Part shown: positions 17,255-26,300 of the stretch, one piece after another
Position numbering within the stretch: position 1 is the first letter of the stretch
Layout: each line of letters begins with the position of its first letter
Assembly: GCF_003269035.1 (NCBI RefSeq)
Contig: NZ_QLTK01000001.1
Coordinates: forward strand, 62,001-126,000
Source: Paraburkholderia bryophila
Lineage (GTDB): Bacteria; Pseudomonadota; Gammaproteobacteria; Burkholderiales; Burkholderiaceae
Reading direction: 5' to 3'
Length of the DNA stretch: 64,000 nucleotides
Notes under the pieces: model-generated
What the model was told of the DNA's origin: nothing
The model's database searches: none
Seen by the model: the letters and a program-made list of their open reading frames with translations, nothing else
Made by a program: the position numbers and the translations under genes

Positions 17255-17914
17255 CACGTTGAACTTGCGGCGGATATTGTTGAAGTGAAAGTTGATGCAG
17301 GACTCGCTCACGTTGAGAATATGGCCGATCTCCCATGAGGTCTTACCGAACGCATGCCAGCGCAGACACTCGGTCTCGCGGCGGCTCAGGCGCGGCACCG
17401 AACCGGGTTTGGTATCGAACCCGAACTGACCGATCGCCTCGCTCGTGATGTCGCGCAGCAAGGACAAACGCGGCAGACTGCGCAGGCAATTTTCGTAGGT
17501 GAGCGCGAATTCGTCTCGCACCGCGCACGTCAGCATGCCCACCTCACCCTTCAATCCACACAGCGGCAAGGTGACCCCGCGGTTCAGGCCGAAGGCGCTC
17601 GCTTCGTCATGAAACGCGCGCTGCGCCGGCGCGACGAAAAAAGCCGGATCCCAGATCAGCGGCATGCGCGATCTGAAACAATGTTTGAGCAGCGGATCGA
17701 CCTGATCGAAGGAACGCTCGCGATAGCGCTGCTCCCATTCCGGCTCGCAATTGCTCCACATATGCGCGGCGCAGAAAGACACGCCCGGCGACGGCAGCAC
17801 CGCGAGCACCACCTTGTCGAATCCCATCCTGGCGGTTGCCTCGAGAATACGGGTGCGTAGCGCGCACTCGTCGGTCGGCACGAGCAAATCCAAGTCATCG
17901 TTCTGGCCATTCAT
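17168..17914 (-). CDS. LuxR-family quorum-sensing regulator (solo)
   Basis: 248 residues from ATG at 17914, chosen for GGGAG seven bases upstream. The N-terminal autoinducer domain keeps all six residues of the acyl-homoserine-lactone pocket: Trp60, Tyr64, Asp73, Pro74, Trp88 and Gly113 (TraR Trp57, Tyr61, Asp70, Pro71, Trp85, Gly113). The C-terminal GerE helix-turn-helix contains L-S-x-R-E-T-E-C-L-R-W and V-S-E-S-C-I-N-F-H-F-N-N-I. No luxI homologue is in the window, so it is a solo here. It sits between the sulfur operon and the efflux operon and could control either or the facing biosynthetic genes. Confidence 0.92.
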   Translation of the reverse strand: MNGQNDDLDLLVPTDECALRTRILEATARMGFDKVVLAVLPSPGVSFCAAHMWSNCEPEWEQRYRERSFDQVDPLLKHCFRSRMPLIWDPAFFVAPAQRAFHDEASAFGLNRGVTLPLCGLKGEVGMLTCAVRDEFALTYENCLRSLPRLSLLRDITSEAIGQFGFDTKPGSVPRLSRRETECLRWHAFGKTSWEIGHILNVSESCINFHFNNIRRKFNVSRRHEAVLKAIEWGLLSVTDMTAGLAAS

Positions 17915-18006
17915 TCGTATACTCCCGTTTTTTTCTGTTCGTTCTGGTGTACTGATATAACCGTCCCGAGCGTCTCGCAGCCCTGTTGCCAATCGGAACG
18001 GCGACG

Positions 18007-18420
18007 TTAGTCTCCCGTTTCCGACAGCAATTGCCTACCTATCTTCCTGGCATCGTCGAGCGTGGCCACCGCTTCGAGTGGAATGCCGAAGGCCTTGGAA
18101 ATCGCCGCCGCACCGGCCTTCGATTCCTCGCGCTCACGCTCGTCGGGTTCGACCGTGATCAACGCCTTGCAGACCTGCGACAGCGCGTCGCGATTGGTCT
18201 TGAGCCACAGGCCGCGATGCTTGCGATCCTCGTGCGTTTCCTCGGGGCGCGGCGAGATGAACAGCAGCACGAAGGGCTCGTCGCTCTTCAGCAATACATT
18301 CATGTCCTGCTCCCATGTCGCTGCGTAACCGGGCGCGATCGCGTCGTTGCGGGCGATAACCAGCGGGAATTCCGACAGATCGAACACGGCGGATGAGGTG
18401 AGTTGTTGGCTCGAATTCAT
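18007..18420 (-). CDS. conserved hypothetical cytosolic protein
   Basis: 137 residues, acidic, no signal peptide or membrane segment. It has a strand-like F-V-L-L-F-I-S-P-R-P core followed by a charged, helical second half (E-T-H-E-D-R-K, E-P-D-E-R-E-R-E-E-S-K). I do not recognise a domain. It lies 107 bases after the emrB-like gene on the same strand and just before luxR, so it may be the last gene of the efflux operon. Codon use is normal for the region. Confidence 0.7.
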   Translation of the reverse strand: MNSSQQLTSSAVFDLSEFPLVIARNDAIAPGYAATWEQDMNVLLKSDEPFVLLFISPRPEETHEDRKHRGLWLKTNRDALSQVCKALITVEPDEREREESKAGAAAISKAFGIPLEAVATLDDARKIGRQLLSETGD

Positions 18421-18527
18421 GATTTACGTTCCTCTTGGAAGTTGAAAAAACTCGCTTGCGTGGGTGCGCCCGTATTCGATGACCGGCGCACCGCCATTTC
18501 AATCCTTTACCGCTTCGGCGCCCGACC

Positions 18528-20084
18528 TCAGCGCTTTGCCCCGGCAGGCGCCGCGCCGCCCGGCCTCGGTCCGAACGGCGGCTTGGCCAGCCACACCAGC
18601 ACGATCACCGCGATGTACACCCAACCCAGCGCGAACGCGACGTCGTTGAACGAGATCTGATAGGCCTGCGAGTCGATCATCCGGTCGAGCAGTTGATAGC
18701 CGGTTTGCGGATTGCCCTGCCCCAGCACGCGCAACTGCTGACGCACCGCCGGATCGAACACGCTGATGCTCTCGGAAATCTGCGCGTGGTGCTGCACTGC
18801 GCGGCGCTCCCACAGGAACGACGTGATCGACACCGCGAAGCTCGCGCCGAGCGTGCGCAGAAAAGTCGACAGCCCGGAGCCCGCGGCGATCTCGTCGGGC
18901 TTCAGATCCGACAGCAGAATGCTGTTGATCGGCATGATGAACAGCGCGAGCCCGAGGCCTTGCAGCAACTGGATCAGCGCGATGTGCTCGAAGTCCACGT
19001 CGAGGAAAAATTGCGACCGCAGAAACGACGCGCAGCCGAGAATGCCGAACGCCATGCACACCAGCATGCGCATGTTGAAACGCGGCGCGTACTTGCCCAT
19101 GAAGGGCGTGAGCAGCACCGGAATGATGCCCATCGGTGCGGCCGCGACCCCGGCCCAGAAGGCCGTATAGCCGAGCGTGCGCTGCAGCCACTGCGGCACG
19201 ATCACGTTGACCGCGAAAAACGCCGAGTACGCCAGCACCAGCGTCAACGTCCCGGCGGCGAAATTGCGATGTTTGAAGAGCCGCAGGTTGACGATCGGAT
19301 TCGGCTCGGTCAGCTCCCAGATCAAAAACAGCAGAATGCCGAACGCCGCCACCACGGACATCCACACGATGAACGTCGAGTTGAACCAGTCCTCGTCGTT
19401 GCCCTTGTCCAGCACGATCTGCAGCGCGCCGACGCCGAGTATCAGCGCCGCGAGACCGACGTAATCGACCTTGGCCTTCGCGGTGGTTTCGGGCCGTCCC
19501 TGCATCTGCGCGTAAACCATCGAGCACGCGAAAATACCGATCGGCACGTTGATCAGGAACGACCATTCCCACGAGTAGTTCTCCGTGATCCAGCCGCCGA
19601 GCAACGGTCCCGCGATCGGCGCGACGACCGTCACCATCGCGATCATCGAGAGCGCGAAGCCCCGCCGCGCCGGCGGATAGATCGACAGCATGAGCGCCTG
19701 GGTGGTCGGAATCATCGGTCCGGCAACGAGGCCCTGGAAAGCGCGGAACGCCACCAGTTGCGGCAGGCTGTGCGCCAGTCCGCACAGCAGCGAAGCGAAC
19801 GTGAACAGCAGCGTCGCCCAGACGAACAGCTTGACCTGGCCGAAGCGCTTCACCAGAAAACCCGTCAGCGGCAACGCGATCGCGTTGCTCACCGAAAACG
19901 TGGTGATGACCCACGCGCTCTGATTCGTGCTCACGCCGAGATTGCCGGCGATGGTAGGCAGCGACACGTTGGCGATGGTGCCGTCCAGCACCTGCATGAA
20001 CACGGCGAGCGCCAGGCCAAACGTGGTGAGGGGGACGCTGCGGGGCCGGAAATCGCTGCCGGCTACAGCCGCGGGGGCGCTCAT
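18528..20084 (-). CDS. emrB: DHA2-family MFS multidrug exporter (EmrB-like)
   Basis: 518 residues with 14 predicted membrane segments. Family motifs: L-D-G-T-I-A-N-V-S-L-P-T-I in the first segment (the DHA2 D1 motif), G-F-L-V-K-R-F-G-Q-V-K loop A, and the antiporter motif C region A-P-I-A-G-P-L-L-G-G in segment 5. It should be a proton antiporter that passes drugs to the HlyD-like adaptor and outer-membrane factor encoded just upstream. Its ATG overlaps the adaptor stop. Given its neighbours, self-protection and export of a locally made compound is a reasonable guess. Confidence 0.93.
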   Translation of the reverse strand: MSAPAAVAGSDFRPRSVPLTTFGLALAVFMQVLDGTIANVSLPTIAGNLGVSTNQSAWVITTFSVSNAIALPLTGFLVKRFGQVKLFVWATLLFTFASLLCGLAHSLPQLVAFRAFQGLVAGPMIPTTQALMLSIYPPARRGFALSMIAMVTVVAPIAGPLLGGWITENYSWEWSFLINVPIGIFACSMVYAQMQGRPETTAKAKVDYVGLAALILGVGALQIVLDKGNDEDWFNSTFIVWMSVVAAFGILLFLIWELTEPNPIVNLRLFKHRNFAAGTLTLVLAYSAFFAVNVIVPQWLQRTLGYTAFWAGVAAAPMGIIPVLLTPFMGKYAPRFNMRMLVCMAFGILGCASFLRSQFFLDVDFEHIALIQLLQGLGLALFIMPINSILLSDLKPDEIAAGSGLSTFLRTLGASFAVSITSFLWERRAVQHHAQISESISVFDPAVRQQLRVLGQGNPQTGYQLLDRMIDSQAYQISFNDVAFALGWVYIAVIVLVWLAKPPFGPRPGGAAPAGAKR

Positions 20085-21451
20085 TTCGCGCTCGCCGTGG
20101 CACGAACTACCGGCAGGTTGTCGTGGATCACCTTGTCGACCAGTGCATTCGCAAGCTGTAACTGACGCCGATACAGATCGCTGCTGAACAACGGCTCGGC
20201 CGGCGGCTGATGCGCCAGCATCGCGCCGTCGCGATTGTGCAGATCGACGCTGGCGTGCATCGACAGGCCAATGCGCAGCGGATGCTTTTCCAGCTGTTGC
20301 GGGTCGGTGAATTCGATCCGTACCGGCAAGCGCTGGACGATCTTGATCCAGTTGCCGGTGGCGTTCTGCGCGGGCAGCAACGCGAACGCGCTGCCCGTGC
20401 CGACGCCCAGCGCCTGCACCTTGCCGCTATAACGCACGCTGCCGCCGTAGAGATCCGAACGCAGTTCGACCGGCTGGCCGATGCGCATCTCCGCGACCTG
20501 CTTTTCGGTGAAGTTGGCGTCGACCCAGACTTGTCGTAGCGGCACCACGGCCATCAACGGCGTGCCCGGTTGCACGCGCTGACTCAGTTGCACCGTGCGT
20601 TTCGCGACGTAGCCGGTCACCGGCGTGACCAGCGTGGCGCGCGCGTTCTCCAGATAGGCGGCACGCAAACGCGCGGCGGCGGTTTCGACATCCGGATGCG
20701 AGGCCACGGCGGTATCGTCGACCAGTGCCTTGCTGGTCTCATATTGCTGCTGCAGATTCGCCAGCGCGCTCTGCGCGCCGACAAACGCGCTTTGCGCCGA
20801 CACCAGCGTGTCGTGCGCATGCGCCAGCTCTTCGGCCGAAATTGCACCCGAGCGGCCCAGATCGCGGCGGCGTTCGTAATCGGCGCGGGCCTTGTCGAGC
20901 GACGTGCGGCGCGCGTCGACTTCCGCCTGCGAGCCTTCGAGACTGTCGTGCAGGCCGCGCTCGTTGCTGTACAGCCCCCGCACCTTGCGCACCGAACCGG
21001 CCAGCGCGGCCTGCGCGCCGGCCAGTTCCACTTCGGTATCGCTCGGGTCGAGCTTCACCAGCGTGTCGCCGCTGCGCACGAGGTCGCCGTCGTCGGCGCC
21101 AATCGATACCACCGTGCCCTGCACCTGCGGCGTGATCTCGACGACGTTGCCTTGCACATAGGCGTTATCCGTCGCTTCGTACCATTGCCCGTACAGAAAG
21201 TGCCACACGAGCCACACAGCGATACCGATCGCGAAAACGGCGACCAGCAGGCGCAGCAGCAACTTGCGACGCCCGGAAGCCGGCGGCGTCGGACTGCCGC
21301 CCGCGCCACCCGAACCGCCCGGCGCGGGGCCGGGCGCCGCGCCGCCCGGCGCCGGCTTCGCCGGTTCAGCTGGAGCGCCTGGACGCAGCGCGGTTTGATT
21401 CGCAGGCGCGGTGGCCTGACCTACGGGTTCGAGAATTTTTTCGCTGCTCAT
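20081..21451 (-). CDS. emrA: HlyD-family membrane fusion protein (EmrA-like)
   Basis: 456 residues. There is a long Pro/Ala/Gly-rich cytosolic N-terminus (about 60 residues), one membrane anchor (L-L-R-L-L-V-A-V-F-A-I-G-I-A-V-W), then the biotinyl-lipoyl half-motif N-A-Y-V-Q-G-N-V-V-E-I-T-P-Q, a coiled-coil hairpin and the second lipoyl half near G-Y-V-A-K-R-T-V. It links the EmrB-like pump to the outer-membrane channel. It overlaps both neighbours by ATGA. The unusually long Pro/Gly-rich tail before the anchor is the only odd feature. Confidence 0.93.
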   Translation of the reverse strand: MSSEKILEPVGQATAPANQTALRPGAPAEPAKPAPGGAAPGPAPGGSGGAGGSPTPPASGRRKLLLRLLVAVFAIGIAVWLVWHFLYGQWYEATDNAYVQGNVVEITPQVQGTVVSIGADDGDLVRSGDTLVKLDPSDTEVELAGAQAALAGSVRKVRGLYSNERGLHDSLEGSQAEVDARRTSLDKARADYERRRDLGRSGAISAEELAHAHDTLVSAQSAFVGAQSALANLQQQYETSKALVDDTAVASHPDVETAAARLRAAYLENARATLVTPVTGYVAKRTVQLSQRVQPGTPLMAVVPLRQVWVDANFTEKQVAEMRIGQPVELRSDLYGGSVRYSGKVQALGVGTGSAFALLPAQNATGNWIKIVQRLPVRIEFTDPQQLEKHPLRIGLSMHASVDLHNRDGAMLAHQPPAEPLFSSDLYRRQLQLANALVDKVIHDNLPVVRATASAK

Positions 21452-23025
21452 GGCGTGGCTTGAATGTCGAGAGAAGAAGAGACGGCTGCAAACGCGGCGT
21501 CGGGGCGTTGCGGCGTGAACCCGCCGCCCAGCGCCTCGACCAGTTGCAGAGACAGATCGACCTGTTGCGCGCGCAATTGCGCCATTCGCTTACTGGCAAG
21601 GAGCAACTGCTGACGCACCACCAGCGCTTCCAGATAACTGCCCACGCCGGCGCGGTAGCGCTGGTTGGCGAGCGTCCATGCGTCGTGGGCGGCGTCGAAC
21701 GCGTGCTGCTGCGCGTCGATTTGCAGTTGCATCGATTGCAGACTGTGCAGGTTGTCGGCGACCTGGTTGAGCGCGCCGATCAGCGTCTTGTTGTATTGCG
21801 CGACCGCCACGTCGTATTGCGCGTCGCGATGCTGCAGATTGCCGCGCAGGGCGCCGCCGTCGAAGATCGGCAGACTGATGGCCGGCGTCACCGAATACGT
21901 GCGCGAGGCCGCCTGGAACAACGACGCGCCGCCGCGCGTGGCGAGCCCCGCCATTGCGCTCAGACTGATGTTGGGCAGGAACTCCGTTCTGGCGCTGGCG
22001 ATGTTGCGGCTCGCCGCCTCGACACGCCAGCGCGCCGCGACCAGATCGGCGCGGCGGCCCAGCAGATTGGCGGGCAGATCGGCCGGCACTGCGAGCGCGG
22101 GCACCGGCAAGGCCGCGGGCTGCTGGATCGACAGGCCCGCGTCCGGCCCCTGGCCCAGCAGAATCGCCAGCGCGATCCGCGCGCTGGCGATCTCCTGCGC
22201 GGCCATGGCCTGCTGTTGCACGGCGCTGGCGACTTCGCTATCGGACTGCTTGAGTTGCGCCTGATTGTCGATGCCCTTGTGAACCCGCTGCAGCGTCAGA
22301 TCGTGCGCTTCGTTGGCGCGATCGGCTTCCGCCTGCGCGACGTCCTGTTGCGCATAGGCGTAGTTCAGATTCGTGTAGGCCCGCGCCACATTGACCGAGA
22401 GCTGGATGCGCGCTGCCTGCGCGTCGACTTGCGTCGCGCGCGCTTCGCCTAACGCGGCTTCCCATGCGGCCCGCTTGCCGCCCCACAGGTCGATGTCCCA
22501 GTTGAAGCCGAGGTTGAGGCCGCGTGTGTGATAGAAGAACCCGCCACCCTCCTGTTCGCTGTACACGGTGCCCGATTGACGTTGCGCCGTGAAGTTGCCG
22601 TTCGCGGTCAGATTCGGAAACCGCGCGGCATTGGCCTCGGTCACCTGGGATTGCGCGTCGCGGGCCCGCGCGTCGGCGATAGCGAGGTCGGGATTGCCGG
22701 CCAGCGCGCGCTCGATCAGCGCCGTCAATTGCGGGTTGCCCAACGCGACCCACCAGTCGGTGGCAGGCCATGCGCGATTGGCGTCGATGCCCGCGAGACT
22801 CTGCGACGCCTGCAATTGCGACGGATCGCTCAGCTTGCCGACCGGCGCGAGCCCCCTGTTCGTGACGCAACCGGCCGACGTGATCAGCAACGCCGTTGCC
22901 GTCATCCATGCCGCGATGCGCGGCGCATCGCGGCGGTGCCATGTCGATCGCTTCGCTCCCGTCGATCTCGTCGCTCTCGTCGATCCCGTCGCAGCGACGC
23001 TTCGAATCTCAGCCCATCCTTCCAT
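21448..23025 (-). CDS. NodT/OprM-family outer-membrane efflux lipoprotein
   Basis: 525 residues. Two TolC-type OEP repeats are visible, each with long helices around short beta segments, such as L-N-L-G-F-N-W-D-I-D-L-W-G and the later P-N-I-S-L-S-A-M-A-G-L. The start at 23025 has GGAG six bases upstream. A lipobox I-T-S-A-G-C ends at Cys53, so about 40 Ser/Thr/Arg-rich residues precede the signal peptide. If that is unacceptable, translation may begin at Met41 (22905). First gene of the emr-type tripartite operon. Divergent from the AraC gene. Confidence 0.9.
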   Translation of the reverse strand: MEGWAEIRSVAATGSTRATRSTGAKRSTWHRRDAPRIAAWMTATALLITSAGCVTNRGLAPVGKLSDPSQLQASQSLAGIDANRAWPATDWWVALGNPQLTALIERALAGNPDLAIADARARDAQSQVTEANAARFPNLTANGNFTAQRQSGTVYSEQEGGGFFYHTRGLNLGFNWDIDLWGGKRAAWEAALGEARATQVDAQAARIQLSVNVARAYTNLNYAYAQQDVAQAEADRANEAHDLTLQRVHKGIDNQAQLKQSDSEVASAVQQQAMAAQEIASARIALAILLGQGPDAGLSIQQPAALPVPALAVPADLPANLLGRRADLVAARWRVEAASRNIASARTEFLPNISLSAMAGLATRGGASLFQAASRTYSVTPAISLPIFDGGALRGNLQHRDAQYDVAVAQYNKTLIGALNQVADNLHSLQSMQLQIDAQQHAFDAAHDAWTLANQRYRAGVGSYLEALVVRQQLLLASKRMAQLRAQQVDLSLQLVEALGGGFTPQRPDAAFAAVSSSLDIQATP

Positions 23026-23127
23026 TGAATACTCCATCTGTCGGGCGACTTGCCATGACCCGCATTGTTGGACGTTCGATAGAAAAGCTGATAACGTTGT
23101 TTAGACAAAAAATAATGAATTCCAGCC

Positions 23128-24060
23128 ATGCCATATCGGAAGACTCAGCAAAGCAAGGCGCAGCACCTCATGCATAAATCCGCGCATAAAAGCGCGGATT
23201 CTCACGAGCCCAAAGCCAATCGCAAAACGCCGACACCCATCGAGCTCACCGCGCTCACCGCACCTGCCTCCGACCCGAGCGAACGCGCCGATGGGCCGCC
23301 GCTCATCGCCGTATGGGGCGAGCACGAAGGCAATAGCGACTATCGACTCGGCACCCGCGAAGTCGATTGGCATAATCATTTGCGTGGACAGGTGTTTTGC
23401 GTCGAGAGCGGACTCGCGCATGTACGCACGCAGCATGGTTCCTGGTTATTGCCGCCGCATCGCGCCGGTTGGATCCCGCCAGGCGAATCGCATAAAGTCA
23501 GCATCAGTGGCGCGATGAGCGGCTGGAGCGTCGTGATCACGCCGGCGGCGAGCGCCAGCCTGCCGGAACGGCCGTGCGTGATCAGCATCAGCGAACTGAT
23601 GCGGGCGCTGGTCAGGCGTGCGGTTTCATGGGCCACGCAGTGCCGGCTCGACGCCGAACAGGAACGCATGAGCTTCGTGCTGCTCGACGAGATGCGCCGC
23701 GCCCCGCATGAACCGCTGCACCTGCCGATGCCCACCGACCGCCGGCTCGTGCGCATTGCCAACGCGATCCTCGGCCAGCCCGACGACACCCGCACGCTCG
23801 ACGAATGGGCCGCCTGGGCCGGTCTGTCGGCGCGCACCTTGAGCCGCCTGTTTATCGCCGAGACCGGCAGCAGTTTCGCGCAGTGGCGCCAGCAGGCCTG
23901 TTTGACGCGCGCGCTCGAACGTCTTGCGCAAGGCGACAGCGTCGCCAACGTGGCCGATGCCCTGGGCTACGCGACGCCTAGCAATTTCATCGCCATGTTT
24001 CGGCGCTGCTTCGGCGATTCCCCCGCGCACTATTTCGCGAAACGCAAACCCTCGCTGTAG
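23128..24060 (+). CDS. AraC-family transcriptional regulator
   Basis: 310 residues from 23128, or about 296 from the Met at 23170; neither start has a strong ribosome site. An N-terminal cupin-like domain (W-H-N-H-L-R-G-Q, then W-I-P-P-G-E-S-H) is followed by two helix-turn-helix units: R-T-L-D-E-W-A-A-W-A-G-L-S-A-R-T-L-S-R-L-F and the closing D-A-L-G-Y-A-T-P-S-N-F-I-A-M-F-R. It is divergent from the efflux operon across about 100 bases, so it is the likely local regulator of export. Confidence 0.9.
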   Translation: MPYRKTQQSKAQHLMHKSAHKSADSHEPKANRKTPTPIELTALTAPASDPSERADGPPLIAVWGEHEGNSDYRLGTREVDWHNHLRGQVFCVESGLAHVRTQHGSWLLPPHRAGWIPPGESHKVSISGAMSGWSVVITPAASASLPERPCVISISELMRALVRRAVSWATQCRLDAEQERMSFVLLDEMRRAPHEPLHLPMPTDRRLVRIANAILGQPDDTRTLDEWAAWAGLSARTLSRLFIAETGSSFAQWRQQACLTRALERLAQGDSVANVADALGYATPSNFIAMFRRCFGDSPAHYFAKRKPSL

Positions 24061-24250
24061 CCGCCGTCCGACACCGTTTTCCTACACGGTGAGGCGAAAA
24101 ACCTGTCACCGCTATCAGTAGTCGCTTAGCAACGGGCTGGATATAGTTAGTCCGTTGCGTCATAACGCGCGCGCTTCACTCGAAGCGTCAGACACACTGA
24201 TCAGGATCACTACCTGACGGTTTTCGCCCCCACTTAGGTAGCGCTCACCC
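24061..24250. promoter_or_regulatory. leader region of the GCL/thioesterase unit with inverted repeats
   Basis: 190 bases between the AraC gene and the ligase gene. It has a 7-bp inverted repeat GCAACGG (24129-24135) / CCGTTGC (24152-24158) around a 16-base AT-rich spacer. Closer to the start is a looser pair CTACCT / AGGTAG near 24210-24241. Either could be an operator. No clear sigma-70 boxes were fixed. Confidence 0.45.
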
Positions 24251-25654
24251 ATGTCTAACGCCGTGGATTCAGACGAGACGCCGATCGTCTCCGTGCAGCA
24301 ACTGGCCGACTACATCGCCGCGGGATGCAAGGACCGCGCGGCGTTTCGCATCGGCACCGAGCACGAGAAATTCCTGTTCGACCGCAATACGCTTCTACCG
24401 CTTTCGTATCACGGCAACGCGGGCATCGGCGCGGTGCTGCAGCGGCTGCTCGACCAGCAAGGTTCGCCCATTCTCGACGACGGGCACTTGATCGGCGTGC
24501 GCTACGACGACGGCGCGGCGATCTCGCTCGAACCCGCCGGGCAACTGGAATTGTCCGGCGCGCCGGTGGCGTCGCTGCATGACACGCAGGCTGAACTGCA
24601 CGCGCATCTGGACACCGTCAAGGCGATCGGCGAGCAACTCGGCTTCGAGGCCGCGCCGCTCGGTTTTCATCCGCTGATGCGCCGTGACGAGATGCCGTGG
24701 ATGCCGAAACGCCGTTACGCGATCATGCGCCGTTACATGCCGCAGGTCGGCACGCGCGGCCTCGACATGATGTTGCGTACCTGCACCGTGCAGGTCAATC
24801 TCGACTATGCGTCGGAAGCGGACATGGCAGCCAAGATGCGTGTGTCGCTCGCGCTTCAGCCGCTCGCCACCGCGCTATTCGCCAACTCGCCGTTTCGTGA
24901 TGGTCAGCCTTCCGGCCTGATGTCGACGCGCGCGGACGTCTGGACCGACACCGACCACGACCGCTGCGGCATTCCCGCGCTGTTCATGTCGCGCAGTTTC
25001 GGATTCGAGCGCTACGTCACCTGGTTGCTCGACGACGTGCCCATGTATTTCGTGCGCCGCAACGACCGCTATATCGACGTGGCCGGCCACACGTTCCGCG
25101 ATTTTCTGGCGGGTCGCCTTCCTGGCCTCGAGAACGAAACCGCGACTCTCGCCGACTTCGCCGATCACATGACCACGGCATTTACCGAGGTACGGCTGAA
25201 GCGTTTCCTCGAAATGCGCGGCGCCGACGCCGGCACGCCCGCCATGATGGTCGCGCAGTCGGCGTTGTGGGTCGGGCTGCTGTACGACCCAGGCGCGCTG
25301 TCCGATGCACAGACGCTGACTGCCGGCATCAGTCGTGCGGAGTTGCTGGTGGTGCGTCGCGATGTGCCGCGCCTCGGTCTCGACACGCGTCTGCATGGCC
25401 GCACGCTGCGCGAACTCGCGGGCGACGTGGTGGCGATCGCGGCAAAAGGATTACGCGCCCGGGCGCGCCACGACGCCGCCGGCGACGATGAAACGCAGTA
25501 CCTCGCGCCGCTCCGGGACATCGCCGCGGGCGCGCCGAATCAGTCGGAGTACTGGCTGGCTCGCCATCGTGAAGCGTGGGACGGCGACGTCTCGCGTATT
25601 TTTGGCGAGCTGTTGCAGAACGACCGATCTGCGGAATGTTTTGAAGTTCAGTAG
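24251..25654 (+). CDS. gshA: plant-type glutamate-cysteine ligase family protein
   Basis: 467 residues of the GCS2 group: F-R-I-G-T-E-H-E-K-F near residue 31 for ATP/Mg, the I-S-L-E-P-A-G-Q-L-E-L-S-G segment for Glu, M-P-K-R-R-Y-A-I-M-R-R-Y, and later R-T-C-T-V-Q-V-N-L-D. The enzyme joins glutamate to cysteine with ATP to give gamma-glutamylcysteine, the first step to glutathione. Many betaproteobacteria use a different GshA for housekeeping, so this copy, next to a hotdog thioesterase and facing aromatic-pathway genes, may serve a special pathway. A related ligase acting on another amine cannot be excluded. Confidence 0.85.
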   Translation: MSNAVDSDETPIVSVQQLADYIAAGCKDRAAFRIGTEHEKFLFDRNTLLPLSYHGNAGIGAVLQRLLDQQGSPILDDGHLIGVRYDDGAAISLEPAGQLELSGAPVASLHDTQAELHAHLDTVKAIGEQLGFEAAPLGFHPLMRRDEMPWMPKRRYAIMRRYMPQVGTRGLDMMLRTCTVQVNLDYASEADMAAKMRVSLALQPLATALFANSPFRDGQPSGLMSTRADVWTDTDHDRCGIPALFMSRSFGFERYVTWLLDDVPMYFVRRNDRYIDVAGHTFRDFLAGRLPGLENETATLADFADHMTTAFTEVRLKRFLEMRGADAGTPAMMVAQSALWVGLLYDPGALSDAQTLTAGISRAELLVVRRDVPRLGLDTRLHGRTLRELAGDVVAIAAKGLRARARHDAAGDDETQYLAPLRDIAAGAPNQSEYWLARHREAWDGDVSRIFGELLQNDRSAECFEVQ

Positions 25655-25741
25655 CACCCACGTAGTAACCAGGCATCAGGCAGCACGGCGAGACACGAAG
25701 ATCGAGCCGATACGACAATCACTTCTCATGTTGAGGCAACC

Positions 25742-26152
25742 ATGTCAAAACGACACTACGAAACCCCCATCGACGTTAAGTATCGCGACACCGATTCGAT
25801 GGGCCACGTGAGCAGCCCGGTCTATTACGACTACCTGCAGCATTCGTATCTGAGCTACATGTTCGATCTGCTGGACATGCCGCGCACGGAGAAGCTGCCG
25901 CACATCATGGTCAAGACGCAATGCGAATATCTGGCGCCCGCCATGTTCGGCGACAAGCTGACGGTCCGCTCCAGCGTCGTCAAATTCGGTAGCAAGAGTT
26001 TCGAGCTCGAACACGTGATGGAGCGCGACGACAAGCAGATCATCGCGCGCGGTGCGTCCACCCATGTGATGTTCGATTACACGACCAACAAGACGGCGCT
26101 CGTGCCGGATGCGTTCAAGGAACGGGTAATGAGCTTTCAGGGTTCGCTGTAA
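25742..26152 (+). CDS. 4HBT hotdog acyl-CoA thioesterase (TdaD-like)
   Basis: 136 residues, one hotdog domain. The N-terminal V-K-Y-R-D-T-D-S-M-G-H-V-S-S-P-V-Y-Y-D-Y segment holds the likely catalytic Asp of the 4-hydroxybenzoyl-CoA thioesterase group. ATG at 25742 has GAGG nearby. It is 87 bases after the ligase gene and followed by a strong terminator, so the two form a short operon. TdaD in tropodithietic acid clusters is a thioesterase of this kind, acting on tropone-related CoA esters. That role here is inferred from neighbours; YbgC-like housekeeping is the alternative. Confidence 0.87.
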   Translation: MSKRHYETPIDVKYRDTDSMGHVSSPVYYDYLQHSYLSYMFDLLDMPRTEKLPHIMVKTQCEYLAPAMFGDKLTVRSSVVKFGSKSFELEHVMERDDKQIIARGASTHVMFDYTTNKTALVPDAFKERVMSFQGSL

Positions 26153-26180
26153 CGGGCGCGAGAAACGCTGCGTAGGAGAA

Positions 26181-26213
26181 AAAAGACCCGGTTGCGACCG
26201 GGTCTTTTCTTTT
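26181..26213 (+). terminator. strong intrinsic terminator
   Basis: Perfect 12-bp stem: AAAAGACCCGGT (26181-26192), loop TGCG, ACCGGGTCTTTT (26197-26208), followed by CTTTT. It has an A run on the other side, so it can act for the thioesterase gene and, in reverse, for the prephenate dehydratase operon. Confidence 0.9.
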
Positions 26214-26232
26214 GGTGACGGTTGTTCTGCAA

Positions 26233-26266
26233 CGACTGTTTCGCGACGACTGTTTCGCGACGACTT
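26233..26266. repeat. 14-bp tandem repeat between convergent operons
   Basis: CGACTGTTTCGCGA occurs at 26233-26246 and again at 26247-26260, followed by CGACTT. It lies between the terminator and the end of the dehydratase gene. No function is obvious. Confidence 0.7.
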
Positions 26267-26300
26267 AACGCGGCGTCCGCGCGGAACGTCGCTCACTCAG

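Noticed and set aside
24251..25654. housekeeping glutathione gene without special role
   Set aside because: Possible, but gshB is not linked and the neighbours are pathway-type genes; kept as an alternative, not the main call.
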